A stretch of DNA of 64,000 nt from Metabacillus mangrovi (GCF_009711125.1 NZ_WMIB01000017.1:22777-86776); one strand, 5' to 3'; positions 1 to 9,335 are shown, counted from the first letter of the stretch. The notes: generated by a model not told the origin, from the sequence alone. Numbers and translations are program-made.

Positions 1-192
1 TTACGGTGAGGTATATGACTAAAATCATCTGAATTTATTATGCTGTTTCAAGTAAATATAATAAAAATTTTTATGTTTCTTGACTATATACTTATATAAA
101 GTGAATAAGTATTTTTTGTTATTTTATTTTATATAAAACAATAATACTTAAGCTTAATAACCGTGAATGAATAACTTTATAGAGGGAGGAAA
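1..192 (+). promoter_or_regulatory. AT-rich upstream region with 8-bp inverted repeat
   Basis: Non-coding, very AT-rich stretch before the lipoprotein gene. It contains a TTGACT hexamer at 80-85 that could be a -35 box and, directly after it, a perfect 8-bp inverted repeat ATACTTAT (88-95) / ATAAGTAT (105-112) with a 9-bp loop. The placement would suit a repressor operator, but no good -10 box at 17 bp is seen, so the promoter call is tentative. The region before position 60 shows nothing recognisable. Confidence 0.35.
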
Positions 193-1116
193 ATGATGAA
201 AGTTACATATAGTTTCTTGTCTGTTGGGCTAAGTTTAATTTTGTTAACAGGGGGATGTTCATTTATGGGAGGGTTTGAAGATAAAGATAAAAAAGCAGCT
301 AAGAGCAGTCAAGAGCAGGATATTTATGCCAGTGTCCAGGAATATACAGGTGAGGGTTTTTATTTACCTAATAGCAGCCCAGTAACAGTTGAATTGGCCA
401 AAAAGCATAAAGATGAAATAACTAAAGCCGTGGAAGAATTTTTTATGAGCAACTATAAAACTCCGGTAACTGTTCATAATTTAGTGGGAGCACAGGATGC
501 CATTTCGGTATTTGTGGAATCAAAGGGGGAGCCCCACTTTTATACACTGGCAATTGTCCCTGTAAATTTATCGGATGAGGAAGTTTTATTGGATAAAGTT
601 GCACCTTTGGAAGGGGAAATTGAAAATTCTATCCAGTCTGGACTTTATGGAATGATTTATAAAGAAGGACTTGAACAGCTTGATGACTATATAGAAGATG
701 TGCAAAAACGTTTTCCGGTAACCACTAAACAAAAAGAAGCCATTGAAAACACCCAAGCTACAGGATTTACAAAACCAGCCTATTACATATCCAATTTTGA
801 TCAATCGCTTGAAGAATTAAGTGACCGTTATATTGAGAATCCGATGGATGTTAAAAATTTGATTATATCGGGTGATACGCCCTCTTTAGATCCAATGAAA
901 ATAAATATAACTATAAGTCTGTTTATGAATACTGCCAATGAACAGCCTCGTCAAAATATAATCAATCAAATTTCAGAAGAAATCAAAAAAAATCGCAATC
1001 TACCTCCTGGTATTTATAACGTTATCTTAAATGACAATCAAATAATTAAAAGGACTGGGACAGGAGTAAAGGATAATAGTTTAAAAACCGTCGATGAATC
1101 AATAATAATTAGATAA
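193..1116 (+). CDS. DUF1672-type lipoprotein
   Basis: Predicted lipoprotein of 307 aa on the outer face of the cytoplasmic membrane; molecular role unknown. The N-terminus has a basic start, a hydrophobic stretch and a lipobox ending LLTGGC at Cys22. The body carries stretches I associate with DUF1672 (EYTGEGF near residue 51, VHNLVGAQD, VESKGEPHFYTLAIVP, IQSGLYGMIY). A GGGAGGAAA ribosome-binding site precedes the ATG; a second ATG follows immediately and could be used instead. Only 12 bp separate it from the downstream lipase-like gene, so the two are probably co-transcribed. In staphylococci and bacilli DUF1672 lipoproteins are, as I recall, found beside proteins of the same type as the downstream gene, which supports a functional pairing. 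The family call is from memory of its sequence pattern. Confidence 0.75.
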   Translation: MMKVTYSFLSVGLSLILLTGGCSFMGGFEDKDKKAAKSSQEQDIYASVQEYTGEGFYLPNSSPVTVELAKKHKDEITKAVEEFFMSNYKTPVTVHNLVGAQDAISVFVESKGEPHFYTLAIVPVNLSDEEVLLDKVAPLEGEIENSIQSGLYGMIYKEGLEQLDDYIEDVQKRFPVTTKQKEAIENTQATGFTKPAYYISNFDQSLEELSDRYIENPMDVKNLIISGDTPSLDPMKINITISLFMNTANEQPRQNIINQISEEIKKNRNLPPGIYNVILNDNQIIKRTGTGVKDNSLKTVDESIIIR

Positions 1117-1128
1117 GGGGAAATTTTC

Positions 1129-3188
1129 ATGGCCACTAAACATAAACAATCGGTTAGTAGCTTACACAAAGATTTGGTTGAACTTTCGGGAAGTACTGCT
1201 TATCAATATCCTGAAGTTTTCACCGATATTGGAGTCAACCAATCTAAATATAAAATCATTGATACCTCTTACGACAACCCAAGCGGCTTTGACGCAATTA
1301 CCGTAAAAAATAACGATACAGAAGAATATTCCATTGTTTTTGTTGGTACGGAACCTGCACAGGATCAAAACTATAATGATATTTATACTGATGCTCAACT
1401 TTTAAGTGACCTCGATATTAAACAAATTAACGAAGCAAACCAATATTATGAGGAAATGAAAAAAAATACAACGTTACTTCTGTAGCAGGAAATTCCTTGG
1501 GAGGCGGTCTTGCTCTCAGTGTTGGAGTCAATAACCCTAAACTCAAAACCGTAGCATATAATCCTGCCCCCCTTCCTAAAGGAATGGTCGATCCTGAAAA
1601 AGATTATCCGAACATGACCAGCTATTTTGGCATGTACGATCCTTTAACCGGAGCTTTAGTAAGCTCAAACCTGGCAGCCCTGATTCCCGGTAATCATATT
1701 ACCATTCAAAATGGTTTGCCTGGATTTGAATATACACTCAATAACCACACAGGATATGGTAATCCGGATAATCATCTAATTACAAATATCGGTGCTGATG
1801 AATTTATTGCTGTCAGCATCTGGACCGGAGAGCCGCTTTATGGAGAAGGTGCTTCCGTCAAGATCAAATTGGATAAAGATGCCCTGACCACTCTCACTGA
1901 TAGTTTGGATACAGAGATTAAAGACAGGGCTTCACTGATAAGCAAATACATTACCGAAAGTGAAACGATTGTACAAATTGAAGCCGATGCTTTTAATAAA
2001 AGAATTGAAAAATTGCAAAATGTGTTAATAGAAGAGATAAAGGCGACAATAGGTGATCCGGCTGTTCAGAGCTTAACCAAAACCGGTGAAGCAGCAAAAT
2101 CACTACTGAACGGCTGCAACACAATCATAGATTTTGCGGAGGATCTCTGCAGAGGACTTAATCAGATCTTGAACTCTCCTCCTTCACAGCTCGTAGAATT
2201 CATTACCTCAACTGATATTAGTGTGGAAAGTTTATTCAGTACACTTCGGAAAGAGATGAATTACTCATTTAATGCTGTCACTCAAACTACATCTATGTTT
2301 AGTCATATCATTGAAACAGCCATCCCGCTTCTGATTCGCGGCGGTACCGATTTTACAAATGATGCAGTGGTAAACGAATACAACAATCACTATCAAATTC
2401 TTCAAAGAAACACAGCGGTCATTACTTCCCAGATTGAACATTTTAAGAGTCAGATCAGCAGTACAGCAAATGAGTTCTTTAATCGAGATGAGAACCTTAA
2501 AACTAATATCGCGAACGGCTCCGGAGCTATACAGGGTGTCGGATTTGTTCCGAATACCTTTACCGGAACGATTGACGAGTCCCCTTACTTTCATTTTTCA
2601 ACGGATTTAAAGGATCTCGTTTTTGAATCAGGTTATGCTGTTTTCAGAACAGAATGTACTTTAAAACTGCTTCCTGTCCTTATAGGTCTTGAGAATGTCT
2701 TAACTGCTGCAGCTGTTATATTACAAGGCATCATTTTTGCAGTAAAGGGTGCATCTGCTTATGCAGTCACTATTACACCTGACCTTACAGAACTTTTCAA
2801 AGAGTTTGATGCGCAAATTAAAAATTATACCGATAAAATAATTGAAAACGTTGATGAAGTGCTAAGCTTAGTTCAAGGACTCCAAGAAGGGATTGCAAAA
2901 CTAATCATGCATCTCCCTCAACTTATTGAATTTTTCCAGCCATACTTTGAAACTGCTATTTTTGAAACCAGTAATTATAAAGATGTTCAGCTTTATAACC
3001 ATGCCTCTCTAAATACTTTAGAATATTTAAAAACCCTATTTAAAGATATCATCTTTCAGTTATCTGACAATGAATCAGAAGCAATCACCGTATTATGCGA
3101 TATTTCTCAAAATCTCACTAAAAATTTTGATAGCCTTCAAAAGCAAATTCAGTGCTGTACAGTCAATCAAACAGAGTTTAACAAGTAA
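1129..3188 (+). pseudogene. frameshifted lipase-fold protein with long helical C-terminal region (SA1320/DUF6792-like)
   Basis: Two reading frames (1129-1485 and from about 1467 to 3188) join into one protein of about 686 aa if one A is added to the A8 run at 1459-1466. The joined sequence reads TSVAGNSLGGGLAL, with the lipase nucleophile-elbow motif GNSLGG (Ser about residue 123) lying only a few codons after the break, so both halves clearly belong to one gene. Residues up to about 230 look like an alpha/beta-hydrolase; the remainder is helical, with coiled-coil-like stretches and a hydrophobic segment around nt 2680-2770. No signal peptide is seen. The start ATG has an AAGGGGAAA site and follows the lipoprotein gene by 12 bp. 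The shift may be a true lesion, a phase-variable homopolymer, ribosomal or polymerase slippage on A8, or a sequencing error; the sequence alone cannot decide. Family resemblance is from memory. Confidence 0.7.
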
Positions 3189-3242
3189 CAGGCTTGCTTC
3201 ACACAGATGATACATATGATTCCATACAGCATCGAAGCTCTT

Positions 3243-3690
3243 CGGTCTCCACAGCTCTTATTTTCACGAAACAGACCCTTTTTCACGTTTTTCGGTCTCA
3301 GATGCACCTATTTTCCTGTTTCGGGGCTAAATCCAGCTGTTTTCACGCAAATAGCTGCGCCTCAGACCGATCCGTTCAAAATTCGGGCGTTTTTTCCAAA
3401 ATAGCGGCCGCTGAGACCGGCTACAGTCTGGTTCGGTCTCCACAGTTCTTATTTTTACGAAACAGGCTCTTTTTCACGCTTTTCGGTCTCAGATGCACCT
3501 ATTTTCCTGTTTCGGGGCTAAATCCAGCCGGGTTCACGCAAATAGCTGCGCCTCAGACCGGTACATTCAAAAATCAGGCGTTTTCATCAAAATAGCGGCC
3601 GCTGAGACCGGCTACAGTCTGGTTCGGTCTCCACAGCTCTTATTTTCACAAAACAGACCCTTTTTCACGCTTTTGCACCTATTTTCTTGT
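3243..3690. repeat. 191-bp tandem repeat, about 2.3 copies
   Basis: Copies begin with CGGTCTCCACAG at 3243, 3434 and 3625, exactly 191 bp apart. Copies one and two are full length and nearly identical; copy three lacks about 11 bp near 3677 and breaks off around 3690. Each copy holds several TTTTCACG words and oppositely oriented GGTCTC/GAGACC words (for example CGGTCTCAG and CTCAGACCG) that could pair. The open frames here have no ribosome-binding sites and simply follow the repeat, so I do not call genes. It fills the gap between the lipase-like gene and the next gene. Confidence 0.9.
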
Positions 3691-3885
3691 TTCGTTGACC
3701 GTTTTGTGACGGCAATTTGGACTATTTGCGACATGTTGAGCAAGAGAGCTTTTTCAAATTTCAGGGAAAACAGCCAATGTTAAGGCTGGAAATATAGTAT
3801 AATCGTAACGTGATAATAGATGCTGTTTGCACTCATATACTTTTTAAATTCTATTATTAACTACGTTTAAAGGATAGTGAGCACG

Positions 3886-4197
3886 ATGAAGGTTTTATTG
3901 AAAAGCCCTGCAGGCTTGACGAAAGAAGTAAAAGTAGGGTTTAGCTGGACTACTTTCTTTTTCGGATTTCTTCCAGCTTTGTTCAGGGGAGATTTGAAAT
4001 GGGCATTGATTATGTTTCTGGCGGAAGCAGTAATCGGTTCCTTTACTTTTGGAATTGGAGCGTGGGTCACTGCGATCGTTTTCTCCTTTATTTACAACAA
4101 GATTTACATTAAAGAACTAATTGAAAAAGGCTACCAGCCAGCCGATGAACAAGCAAGAGCTGTACTCGCCCAAAATCAGATTCTGGCATCAGCTTAA
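3886..4197 (+). CDS. small two-helix membrane protein, unknown function
   Basis: Protein of about 103 aa with a basic, polar N-terminus (KSPAGLTKEVKVGFSW) followed by a hydrophobic core with a TTFFFGFLPALFRGDLKWAL segment and a second membrane span (IGAWVTAIVFSFIYNKIYI), and a charged C-terminal tail. This pattern is shared by many uncharacterised small bacterial inner-membrane proteins (DUF2628/HrgC-like); I do not assign a function. ATG 3886 is preferred over GTG 3877 because AAAGGA at 3869-3874 would lie only 2 bp from the GTG. A TATAAT at 3798-3803 fits a promoter. The leader could form a 10-bp stem (3811-3820 with 3850-3859) ending about 10 nt before the ribosome-binding site. A strong terminator follows. 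Confidence 0.7.
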   Translation: MKVLLKSPAGLTKEVKVGFSWTTFFFGFLPALFRGDLKWALIMFLAEAVIGSFTFGIGAWVTAIVFSFIYNKIYIKELIEKGYQPADEQARAVLAQNQILASA

Positions 4198-4231
4198 GAT
4201 TAAAAGTAAAGCATAGCTCTTACTAAAAAAT

Positions 4232-4261
4232 GGACCGGGTTCACTGCCCGGTCCTTTTTTT
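4232..4261. terminator. bidirectional intrinsic terminator
   Basis: Perfect 8-bp stem GGACCGGG / CCCGGTCC with a 7-nt loop, followed by T7 on the plus strand and preceded by A6 so that it also has a T-run on the minus strand. It separates the convergent membrane-protein and AlkD-like genes. Confidence 0.9.
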
Positions 4262-4973
4262 AACACACACACGTTTTCCTCTTCTTCCCGATGACGTCCC
4301 GCTTTTCCATTTTCCCAATGTATTCAGTCGCCAAAGGCACCTTGCATGCCGTATTCCCGACGTCCACTTTGACTTTTCCGATGGCTTCTGCGACTCTTTT
4401 TGATTCTTCCAGCAGCGGCGGGTAAAAGCCCCCGGCAGCAATGACAAACCCGTTCATCACATAGCGGACGCGGTTGCGTTCATCGTGAATGCTTTGCTCT
4501 ATTTTGAGAAGGAGGCTCCTCACTTCCTCTTCGTCAATCATTAAATCCTCAGTAATGGAAAGGTAATTGGAGTAGGTACTCCAACCGGCGGATGCAATCA
4601 TTTCCTGCTCGGACTCCATCCATTCCCTTGCAAGCTCCAAAGCATATGGGGATTCTGCAGTTACTTGAGCGACCGTGTATTCGCTGAGCATGTACCAGTA
4701 AGCCTGCTCCGCCCATTTCTGCAGTTCTCCTTTTGTCATCTTCTTCGGGTTCACCGCAAGCCCGGCCAGATACATCGCGTCGCTGTTTCCTGATTCATAC
4801 AGCTTCAAAGCGAGCTCCTGGTCTTTTTTCACCTTTTTCAAAAGGTGCTTTTTCATATCTCCGACCCGGACGCCGTACATCGGCTCCTTTGCACCATGAT
4901 TAAAAAACGTTTTCTTCGTCTGTTCCGTACCGAGTTCTTCAAGCTTTGACATCACTTCTTCATATGTACTCAT
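4260..4973 (-). CDS. AlkD-like DNA alkylation repair protein
   Basis: Protein of 237 aa resembling the AlkD/DNA-alkylation-repair family, HEAT-like helical DNA glycosylases that remove positively charged alkylated purines such as N3-methyladenine and N7-methylguanine. The N-terminal part (EELGTEQTKKTFFNHGAKEP, then YGVRVGDMKK) and the following run of amphipathic helices match this family; the total length is typical. The C-terminus ends in a basic tail (KKRKTCVC). The specific catalytic Trp/Asp positions cannot be placed with certainty by eye. The ATG overlaps the stop of the upstream hydrolase gene by 4 bp (ATGA), so translation is probably coupled and both genes form one operon. The stop codon lies at the edge of the bidirectional terminator. 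Confidence 0.8.
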   Translation of the reverse strand: MSTYEEVMSKLEELGTEQTKKTFFNHGAKEPMYGVRVGDMKKHLLKKVKKDQELALKLYESGNSDAMYLAGLAVNPKKMTKGELQKWAEQAYWYMLSEYTVAQVTAESPYALELAREWMESEQEMIASAGWSTYSNYLSITEDLMIDEEEVRSLLLKIEQSIHDERNRVRYVMNGFVIAAGGFYPPLLEESKRVAEAIGKVKVDVGNTACKVPLATEYIGKMEKRDVIGKKRKTCVC

Positions 4974-5716
4974 CGGGTTCCTTTTCCTTTCCTCAGAAAT
5001 TCTGCATAAAGTCTCCGGAACGCAAAGGGCCGGAACATGTTGGCGGCATGGCCTGTGTGGGGGATCTCTTTGTAGAACACATGTGGAATAACCTCATCCA
5101 GGTCGATAATACTCGATTTGAAAAGGTTGTCGTGGTCTCCCATGACCCACAGGACAGGAACCGTAATCTGTTTTAAGTCCTTTTTCAGATCATAGTCCAG
5201 CCGGTGATCGATCGCTCTTTTTAATATGTTTTCCTTCAGATGAAGGCCATATCTATAGTAAATTCTTGTTGAAATAATGGCATAAGGGTCGACTGCACTG
5301 CTGTTAGGGAACAGATCTCTTGAATATCTCTTCAGCCAGTCACTGTAGCTGCTGTAGCTGTTCTCCTTGAAATGACGCAGCACATAGGATAGCGGGGAAT
5401 CAGAATTGTAGTGGCCTCCGATATAACAAAGGCTCTGGACCTTTTCTTTGCGCTTTACAGCGAAAATGGTAGCCGGGTAGCAGCCATAGCTGATGGAACA
5501 CAGGTGGGCTTTCGTTATCTCTTTCTGCTCAAAAAGCTGTTCAAGCTGGGAAACGAGACCGTGCAAAGTGAAATCGGTCGTCTTGTCCAGGTTTTCCCCA
5601 TGCCCGAGCAGATCATAAGCATGCGTGTTGTAAAAATGGCTGAAATAATCGATCTGTTTCTTGAAGGCTTTCCTGGAACCGGTCAGGCCGTGGATGAAAA
5701 CGATCGTTTCTTTCAT
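4970..5716 (-). CDS. alpha/beta-hydrolase
   Basis: Cytoplasmic alpha/beta-hydrolase of 248 aa; substrate unknown. Visible elements are the oxyanion HG motif (FIHGLTGS, near residue 10), a nucleophile elbow SISYG (about residue 70) that carries Ser instead of Gly at the first position, an acid segment GDHDNLF and the catalytic His in HTGHAANMF. I start at the ATG 5716 because GGAGG lies just upstream, although the frame stays open further 5'; the upstream stretch has no plausible start context. It overlaps the AlkD-like gene by 4 bp, which suggests a shared operon, but a functional link between a hydrolase and base-excision repair is only inference. Confidence 0.8.
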   Translation of the reverse strand: MKETIVFIHGLTGSRKAFKKQIDYFSHFYNTHAYDLLGHGENLDKTTDFTLHGLVSQLEQLFEQKEITKAHLCSISYGCYPATIFAVKRKEKVQSLCYIGGHYNSDSPLSYVLRHFKENSYSSYSDWLKRYSRDLFPNSSAVDPYAIISTRIYYRYGLHLKENILKRAIDHRLDYDLKKDLKQITVPVLWVMGDHDNLFKSSIIDLDEVIPHVFYKEIPHTGHAANMFRPFAFRRLYAEFLRKGKGTR

Positions 5717-5837
5717 AAGACCTCCAGTATTCGGGATTACCCTTAATATAGCACAAAACAGAACCGGCCCGTGAACCCGAAAATGAGCGAAGCTGGCCTG
5801 TAAACCCAGTAGGCGGGCCAGACCTGATTTTCCCAAA

Positions 5838-5876
5838 ATAAAAAAGGCCTATCCATTTGGACAAGCCCCTTTTTTT
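5838..5876 (-). terminator. intrinsic terminator of the lipoprotein gene
   Basis: Imperfect 9-bp stem GGCCTATCC / GGACAAGCC with a short loop; on the minus strand it is followed by T6ATTTT, just after the lipoprotein stop codon. Confidence 0.65.
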
Positions 5877-5880
5877 GCAG

Positions 5881-6369
5881 TTATTCTTTTGGTTCTTCCA
5901 TCTCAAGATCGTTCTCTAGTGCATATGCTTCGAGGTCTTCATTGAAAGCATTCATATCCTCTGACGCTTTATTGAGCTTTTCATCTGCTTCATTATAGAG
6001 TTCCTCATTCTGCTGTTCAATCGACTGAGCGACCATATCTAATGCGTCAACCCGATCATTGACGGCATCTATGTAGCGTGAGTGAAGCTTTTTTAGCTCT
6101 CCATCTTCTATTGTCAGGTTTCCGGCTTCATCTGCAATTTTGGTGTATGCCGGAATCACGTCGCTTTTCAGAGAATCGGCAATGGCTTGCTCATTGTCCG
6201 CATTGGATTGAAGGACTTCCTGATAATCTTTCATCACTTCATCCTCAACCTTGCTGAGCTCTGGAAGCTCCTCATTAATGTACGTTAGCAGCTCTTCCTG
6301 CAGCGGGCTCGCACAGGCAGCAAGCATGAACAGGGTAAAAACGGGCAATAAGGCTAGTCGTCTTTTCAT
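5881..6369 (-). CDS. small helical lipoprotein, unknown function
   Basis: Lipoprotein of 162 aa: basic start MKRR, hydrophobic stretch and lipobox LAAC at Cys19. The mature part is almost entirely charged and helical (ELPELSKVEDEVMKDY, EELYNEADEKLNKASEDMNAF) and strongly acidic, suggesting a coiled-coil or helical-bundle domain outside the membrane, broadly like YkyA-type putative cell-wall-binding lipoproteins, but I do not claim homology. AGAGAGGAC precedes the ATG. It stands alone between the hydrolase operon and dbpA, with its own terminator. Confidence 0.7.
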   Translation of the reverse strand: MKRRLALLPVFTLFMLAACASPLQEELLTYINEELPELSKVEDEVMKDYQEVLQSNADNEQAIADSLKSDVIPAYTKIADEAGNLTIEDGELKKLHSRYIDAVNDRVDALDMVAQSIEQQNEELYNEADEKLNKASEDMNAFNEDLEAYALENDLEMEEPKE

Positions 6370-6463
6370 CGTGTACAGTCCTCTCTAGGTCTAAAGTTTA
6401 TTTATTATCCAAATACCACCAAGAGGGACTTTCGAAACACGTTTATTCCACTATCAGGAAAAA

Positions 6464-7909
6464 TTATTTCCTTGCTTCATGTACCTTGAGCTGCTTTCCC
6501 TTGATTGTTTTCTGCTTCATTTCTTTTAACACATACGGCCCTTTTCCATTGAGTATTTCTACATAAGAGACGTTCTCCTCAATGGTGATAATCCCGATAT
6601 CGGATGCTTCCACCCCATCAATTCTTGCAATCGTTCCGACAAAATCAACAGCACGGATTTTCTTCTTTTTGCCGCCGTTAAAGTAAAGCTTCATGATGTC
6701 CTGGTTCAGCGCTTCACTTTTATCCTTTTTGATTACCGGCTCTTCTTCCATTTTTGCTGAAAAAGCACGTTGCATCGCCTTCACTTGTTCTTTTGAAGGG
6801 GGTGAGGATTCCGGAATGACGAACCCGGTATAATTCTGAATCTCTTCCCTGAACCTCTCCTCGGCCGGCTCCATAAAGGTGATGGCTTTTCCGGACCGCC
6901 CTGCACGGCCGGTCCTGCCTGCCCTGTGAACATAGCTTTCCTTCTCCAGCGGCAGATCGTAGCTGATGACAAGCGATATGTTATCGATATCGATTCCCCT
7001 CGCTGCCACATCTGTCGCTACAAGATAACGGAACTCGCCCCGCTTGAATTCGTTCATAACGGCAAACCGATCTTCCTGCACCATCCCTCCATGGATCTTG
7101 TCAACAGTGTAGCTGAGCCTGTCCAGCCACTCAAACAGCTCGTCCACCCGGTCCTTCGTCCGGCAGAAAATGATGCAGCTGTCGGGGTTTTCCACAACGG
7201 TTACATCCCTCAGAAGCCTGAACTTACTCTCATCACTGACTGTATAAAGCATATGTTCAATTTTTCCGCCGGTTTGTGCAGTTGACTCTGCCTCAATATC
7301 GAGAGGATCCTTCATGTAACGGTGGCAGAGGGCCTCCACATCTGCCGGGAGCGTGGCAGAAAAGACCATCGTCGTCCGGTCTTCAGGCAGCTCCTGAATG
7401 ATGGCTTCCACCTGATCGATGAAGCCCATGTTCAGCATCTCATCTGCCTCGTCGATGACGAGATATTTGATGCGGTCGAGAGCAAGCGTCCCTTTCTGAA
7501 TGTGATCCAGTACCCTGCCTGGCGTACCGGCGACAACGTGGCTTTTTTGCTTCAGCTCAAGCTTCTGCCGGTGAAAGGGCGACTTTCCGTAAACGGCTGT
7601 AGCCTTAATGCGCTTAAAGCGGCCAATGTTCGTAACATCCTCTTTAATTTGAGCGGCAAGCTCCCGCGTCGGTGTCAGGATCAGAGCCTGAGGTTTGTTC
7701 TCCCCCCAATCGGCCAGCTGGCAGAGCGGAATCGCAAACGCTGCCGTCTTCCCGCTTCCTGTGCGGGATTTCACCGCCAGATCCCTTCCCTCCAACGCGT
7801 GCGGAATTACTTTTTCCTGTACATGGGTCGGCGCATCGTATCCAAGTCCGTCCAAAGCGCGCAGAATGTCTGCGTCCAGTGCAAAATCTCGAAAGCTGTT
7901 TATAGTCAA
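6464..7909 (-). CDS. dbpA: DEAD-box ATP-dependent RNA helicase DbpA (YxiN type)
   Basis: DEAD-box RNA helicase of 481 aa, close to the length of B. subtilis DbpA/YxiN, which acts on 23S rRNA hairpin 92 during large-subunit assembly. All core motifs are present in order: Q motif region ([10 protein letters not shown]), Walker [27 protein letters not shown] in [11 protein letters not shown], then helicase C motifs [20 protein letters not shown] and [10 protein letters not shown]. Residues from about 400 form the basic RNA-binding domain ([34 protein letters not shown]) typical of DbpA. It starts with TTG preceded by AAGGAGC at about 8 nt. A TATAAT on the minus strand (complement of 7944-7949) probably belongs to its promoter; the gene is divergent from the DUF3900 gene. 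Confidence 0.95.
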   Translation of the reverse strand: MTINSFRDFALDADILRALDGLGYDAPTHVQEKVIPHALEGRDLAVKSRTGSGKTAAFAIPLCQLADWGENKPQALILTPTRELAAQIKEDVTNIGRFKRIKATAVYGKSPFHRQKLELKQKSHVVAGTPGRVLDHIQKGTLALDRIKYLVIDEADEMLNMGFIDQVEAIIQELPEDRTTMVFSATLPADVEALCHRYMKDPLDIEAESTAQTGGKIEHMLYTVSDESKFRLLRDVTVVENPDSCIIFCRTKDRVDELFEWLDRLSYTVDKIHGGMVQEDRFAVMNEFKRGEFRYLVATDVAARGIDIDNISLVISYDLPLEKESYVHRAGRTGRAGRSGKAITFMEPAEERFREEIQNYTGFVIPESSPPSKEQVKAMQRAFSAKMEEEPVIKKDKSEALNQDIMKLYFNGGKKKKIRAVDFVGTIARIDGVEASDIGIITIEENVSYVEILNGKGPYVLKEMKQKTIKGKQLKVHEARK

Positions 7910-7984
7910 AGCGTTAGCTCCTTTTCATCCATAGTCTCTCTTTATTATACGGAAGCAGCGGCTTCTTTAACAGCTGCCGGGAAA

Positions 7985-8013
7985 TTGACGGAAGCTGTCC
8001 GGTTTTCTATACT
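7985..8013 (+). promoter_or_regulatory. sigma-A promoter of the DUF3900 gene
   Basis: TTGACG at 7985-7990 and TATACT at 8008-8013 with exactly 17 bp between, 28 bp before the start codon, in the divergent space shared with dbpA. Confidence 0.75.
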
Positions 8014-8041
8014 GAAAGAATTGAAAGCGGGAGGTAAAAGA

Positions 8042-9103
8042 ATGGATTTTGCCATGAAGTTTCTGTCATTTTACGTCATTCAGGCTGAGGATCAGGACTC
8101 AAAACGATTTAAACACTATCAGACACTCAATCAGGAAGAATTTGAAGCGAGTGCACTTAAGGATTTTCTCGACGGGGAATTAAAGCGGATTGTGAAAAGA
8201 AAAGCAGAAAAGCACCCGGCTTCTGAACAGGTCCCGACGAAGATCGGCTATTTCGGGGTAGAACCTGGATATGACCTTGATTCCAATCCGAATTACAATA
8301 TGCTGCACCGGATCCGCTATGCAGACTCGAAAGAAGCGTTCATGGAGGGCAGCGAGCAGCTCGTCCGCACCTATCTTGATACAAGTGCTGTCAGGGGCGG
8401 CGCTTTTCTGATCGCCTCGGCAGTGCCACGGAAGTATTTTGACGATTCGTTTGTGTTCATCATGAAGTGTGACTTCGAGCCGAAGGTCGCGTCCATCGCC
8501 GATGAAAAAGCACTGATCCATAAAGTGGAGATGGCCATCACCACTAAAAACATGAAGTCCATCCAGTATCCGCATATGCCGGAGGAAGGCATGACCGAAG
8601 AATCCGAACTCAAAATCCACCAGGCCTCCCATGCCCGGTACTTTGAAGATTTCCTGAAATATGTAGAGTATGGCGAATCGATGCCGGAAATCATGAAAAC
8701 CCAGGTCATGACGATGGTTCAGGAGCATGTGCTCGAGACATTCGAGGAAAACAGCCAGGAACGCCAGCAGTTCGAGCATGATATGGAAATCTGGGAAGCG
8801 AGTGAAAAAAGGGAAATCCAGGAGCGCCTCGACACCCACCAGGTCATCGAAGCCGCCGCCCAAATCGTGGAGCACACCCCGGAAGCCCAGCTGAAGATGA
8901 AGCTCGGAGAAACAGAGATCAAAGGACTCCTCGCTGAATTCGGCGACTCCATCCACCTGGCTAAAATAAACGGCCGTTATGTGCTGCTCGTTGAGGCAGA
9001 CACCATTTCGTTTGAAAAAGGATTCTCTCCAATCGAGTTTCATAAACCTGAAGGGCTGCATGAGGTGATTGAGAGGATTGCGGGGAAGGGGGAGCAAGGA
9101 TAG
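8042..9103 (+). CDS. DUF3900-type conserved Bacillaceae protein
   Basis: Cytoplasmic protein of 353 aa of unknown function that I match from memory to DUF3900 (start MDFAMKFLSFYVIQ, then KHYQTLNQEEFEASALKDFLDGE and QVPTKIGYFGVEPG). It has no membrane span or signal. The middle holds a DSFVFIMKCDFEPK strand region and the C-terminal third is glutamate-rich and helical. The frame is open far upstream through the antisense of dbpA, but the real start is ATG 8042: GGGAGGT lies 7 nt upstream and a perfect-spaced promoter at 7985-8013 would exclude earlier starts. Monocistronic by appearance. Confidence 0.75.
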   Translation: MDFAMKFLSFYVIQAEDQDSKRFKHYQTLNQEEFEASALKDFLDGELKRIVKRKAEKHPASEQVPTKIGYFGVEPGYDLDSNPNYNMLHRIRYADSKEAFMEGSEQLVRTYLDTSAVRGGAFLIASAVPRKYFDDSFVFIMKCDFEPKVASIADEKALIHKVEMAITTKNMKSIQYPHMPEEGMTEESELKIHQASHARYFEDFLKYVEYGESMPEIMKTQVMTMVQEHVLETFEENSQERQQFEHDMEIWEASEKREIQERLDTHQVIEAAAQIVEHTPEAQLKMKLGETEIKGLLAEFGDSIHLAKINGRYVLLVEADTISFEKGFSPIEFHKPEGLHEVIERIAGKGEQG

Positions 9104-9152
9104 GGTTTAATGGTAGAATGAATCAAACGGCCATTATAGATGGGAGATGCCG

Positions 9153-9335
9153 ATGATCTGGTTAAAAACATCTCTGATTCTGGTTTCTTTCGCCATTATT
9201 TCTGTTAGTCTTTATACGGGATTTATCGATCCGTCCCAACCTGTCATACACATCCCTTCACCTTTAACCGGGATCATGCTGCTTCTTTTAGCGGTCCTGT
9301 ATGCAACCGATAAGAGAAAGAAAAGAGCCGGGTAA
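9153..9335 (+). CDS. small two-span membrane protein
   Basis: Hydrophobic peptide of 60 aa with two membrane segments (WLKTSLILVSFAIISVSLYT and GIMLLLLAVLYA) joined by a short proline-rich loop and a basic tail DKRKKRAG that predicts a cytoplasmic C-terminus. ATG 9153 is preferred to 9147 because GGGAG at 9142-9146 has a usable spacing only to the former. The stop codon lies in the loop of the terminator. No family recognised. Confidence 0.6.
   Translation: MIWLKTSLILVSFAIISVSLYTGFIDPSQPVIHIPSPLTGIMLLLLAVLYATDKRKKRAG

Noticed and set aside
3194..3783. Open frames of 65-133 aa in the repeat region
   Set aside because: They follow the 191-bp repeat period, lack ribosome-binding sites and give low-complexity Phe/Cys-rich peptides.
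7322..8041. Long N-terminal extension of the DUF3900 gene
   Set aside because: This part is the antisense shadow of dbpA; a strong promoter and ribosome-binding site place the start at 8042.
8180..9097. 305-aa minus-strand frame opposite the DUF3900 gene
   Set aside because: No ribosome-binding site, skewed composition, and exactly mirrors a well-supported gene.
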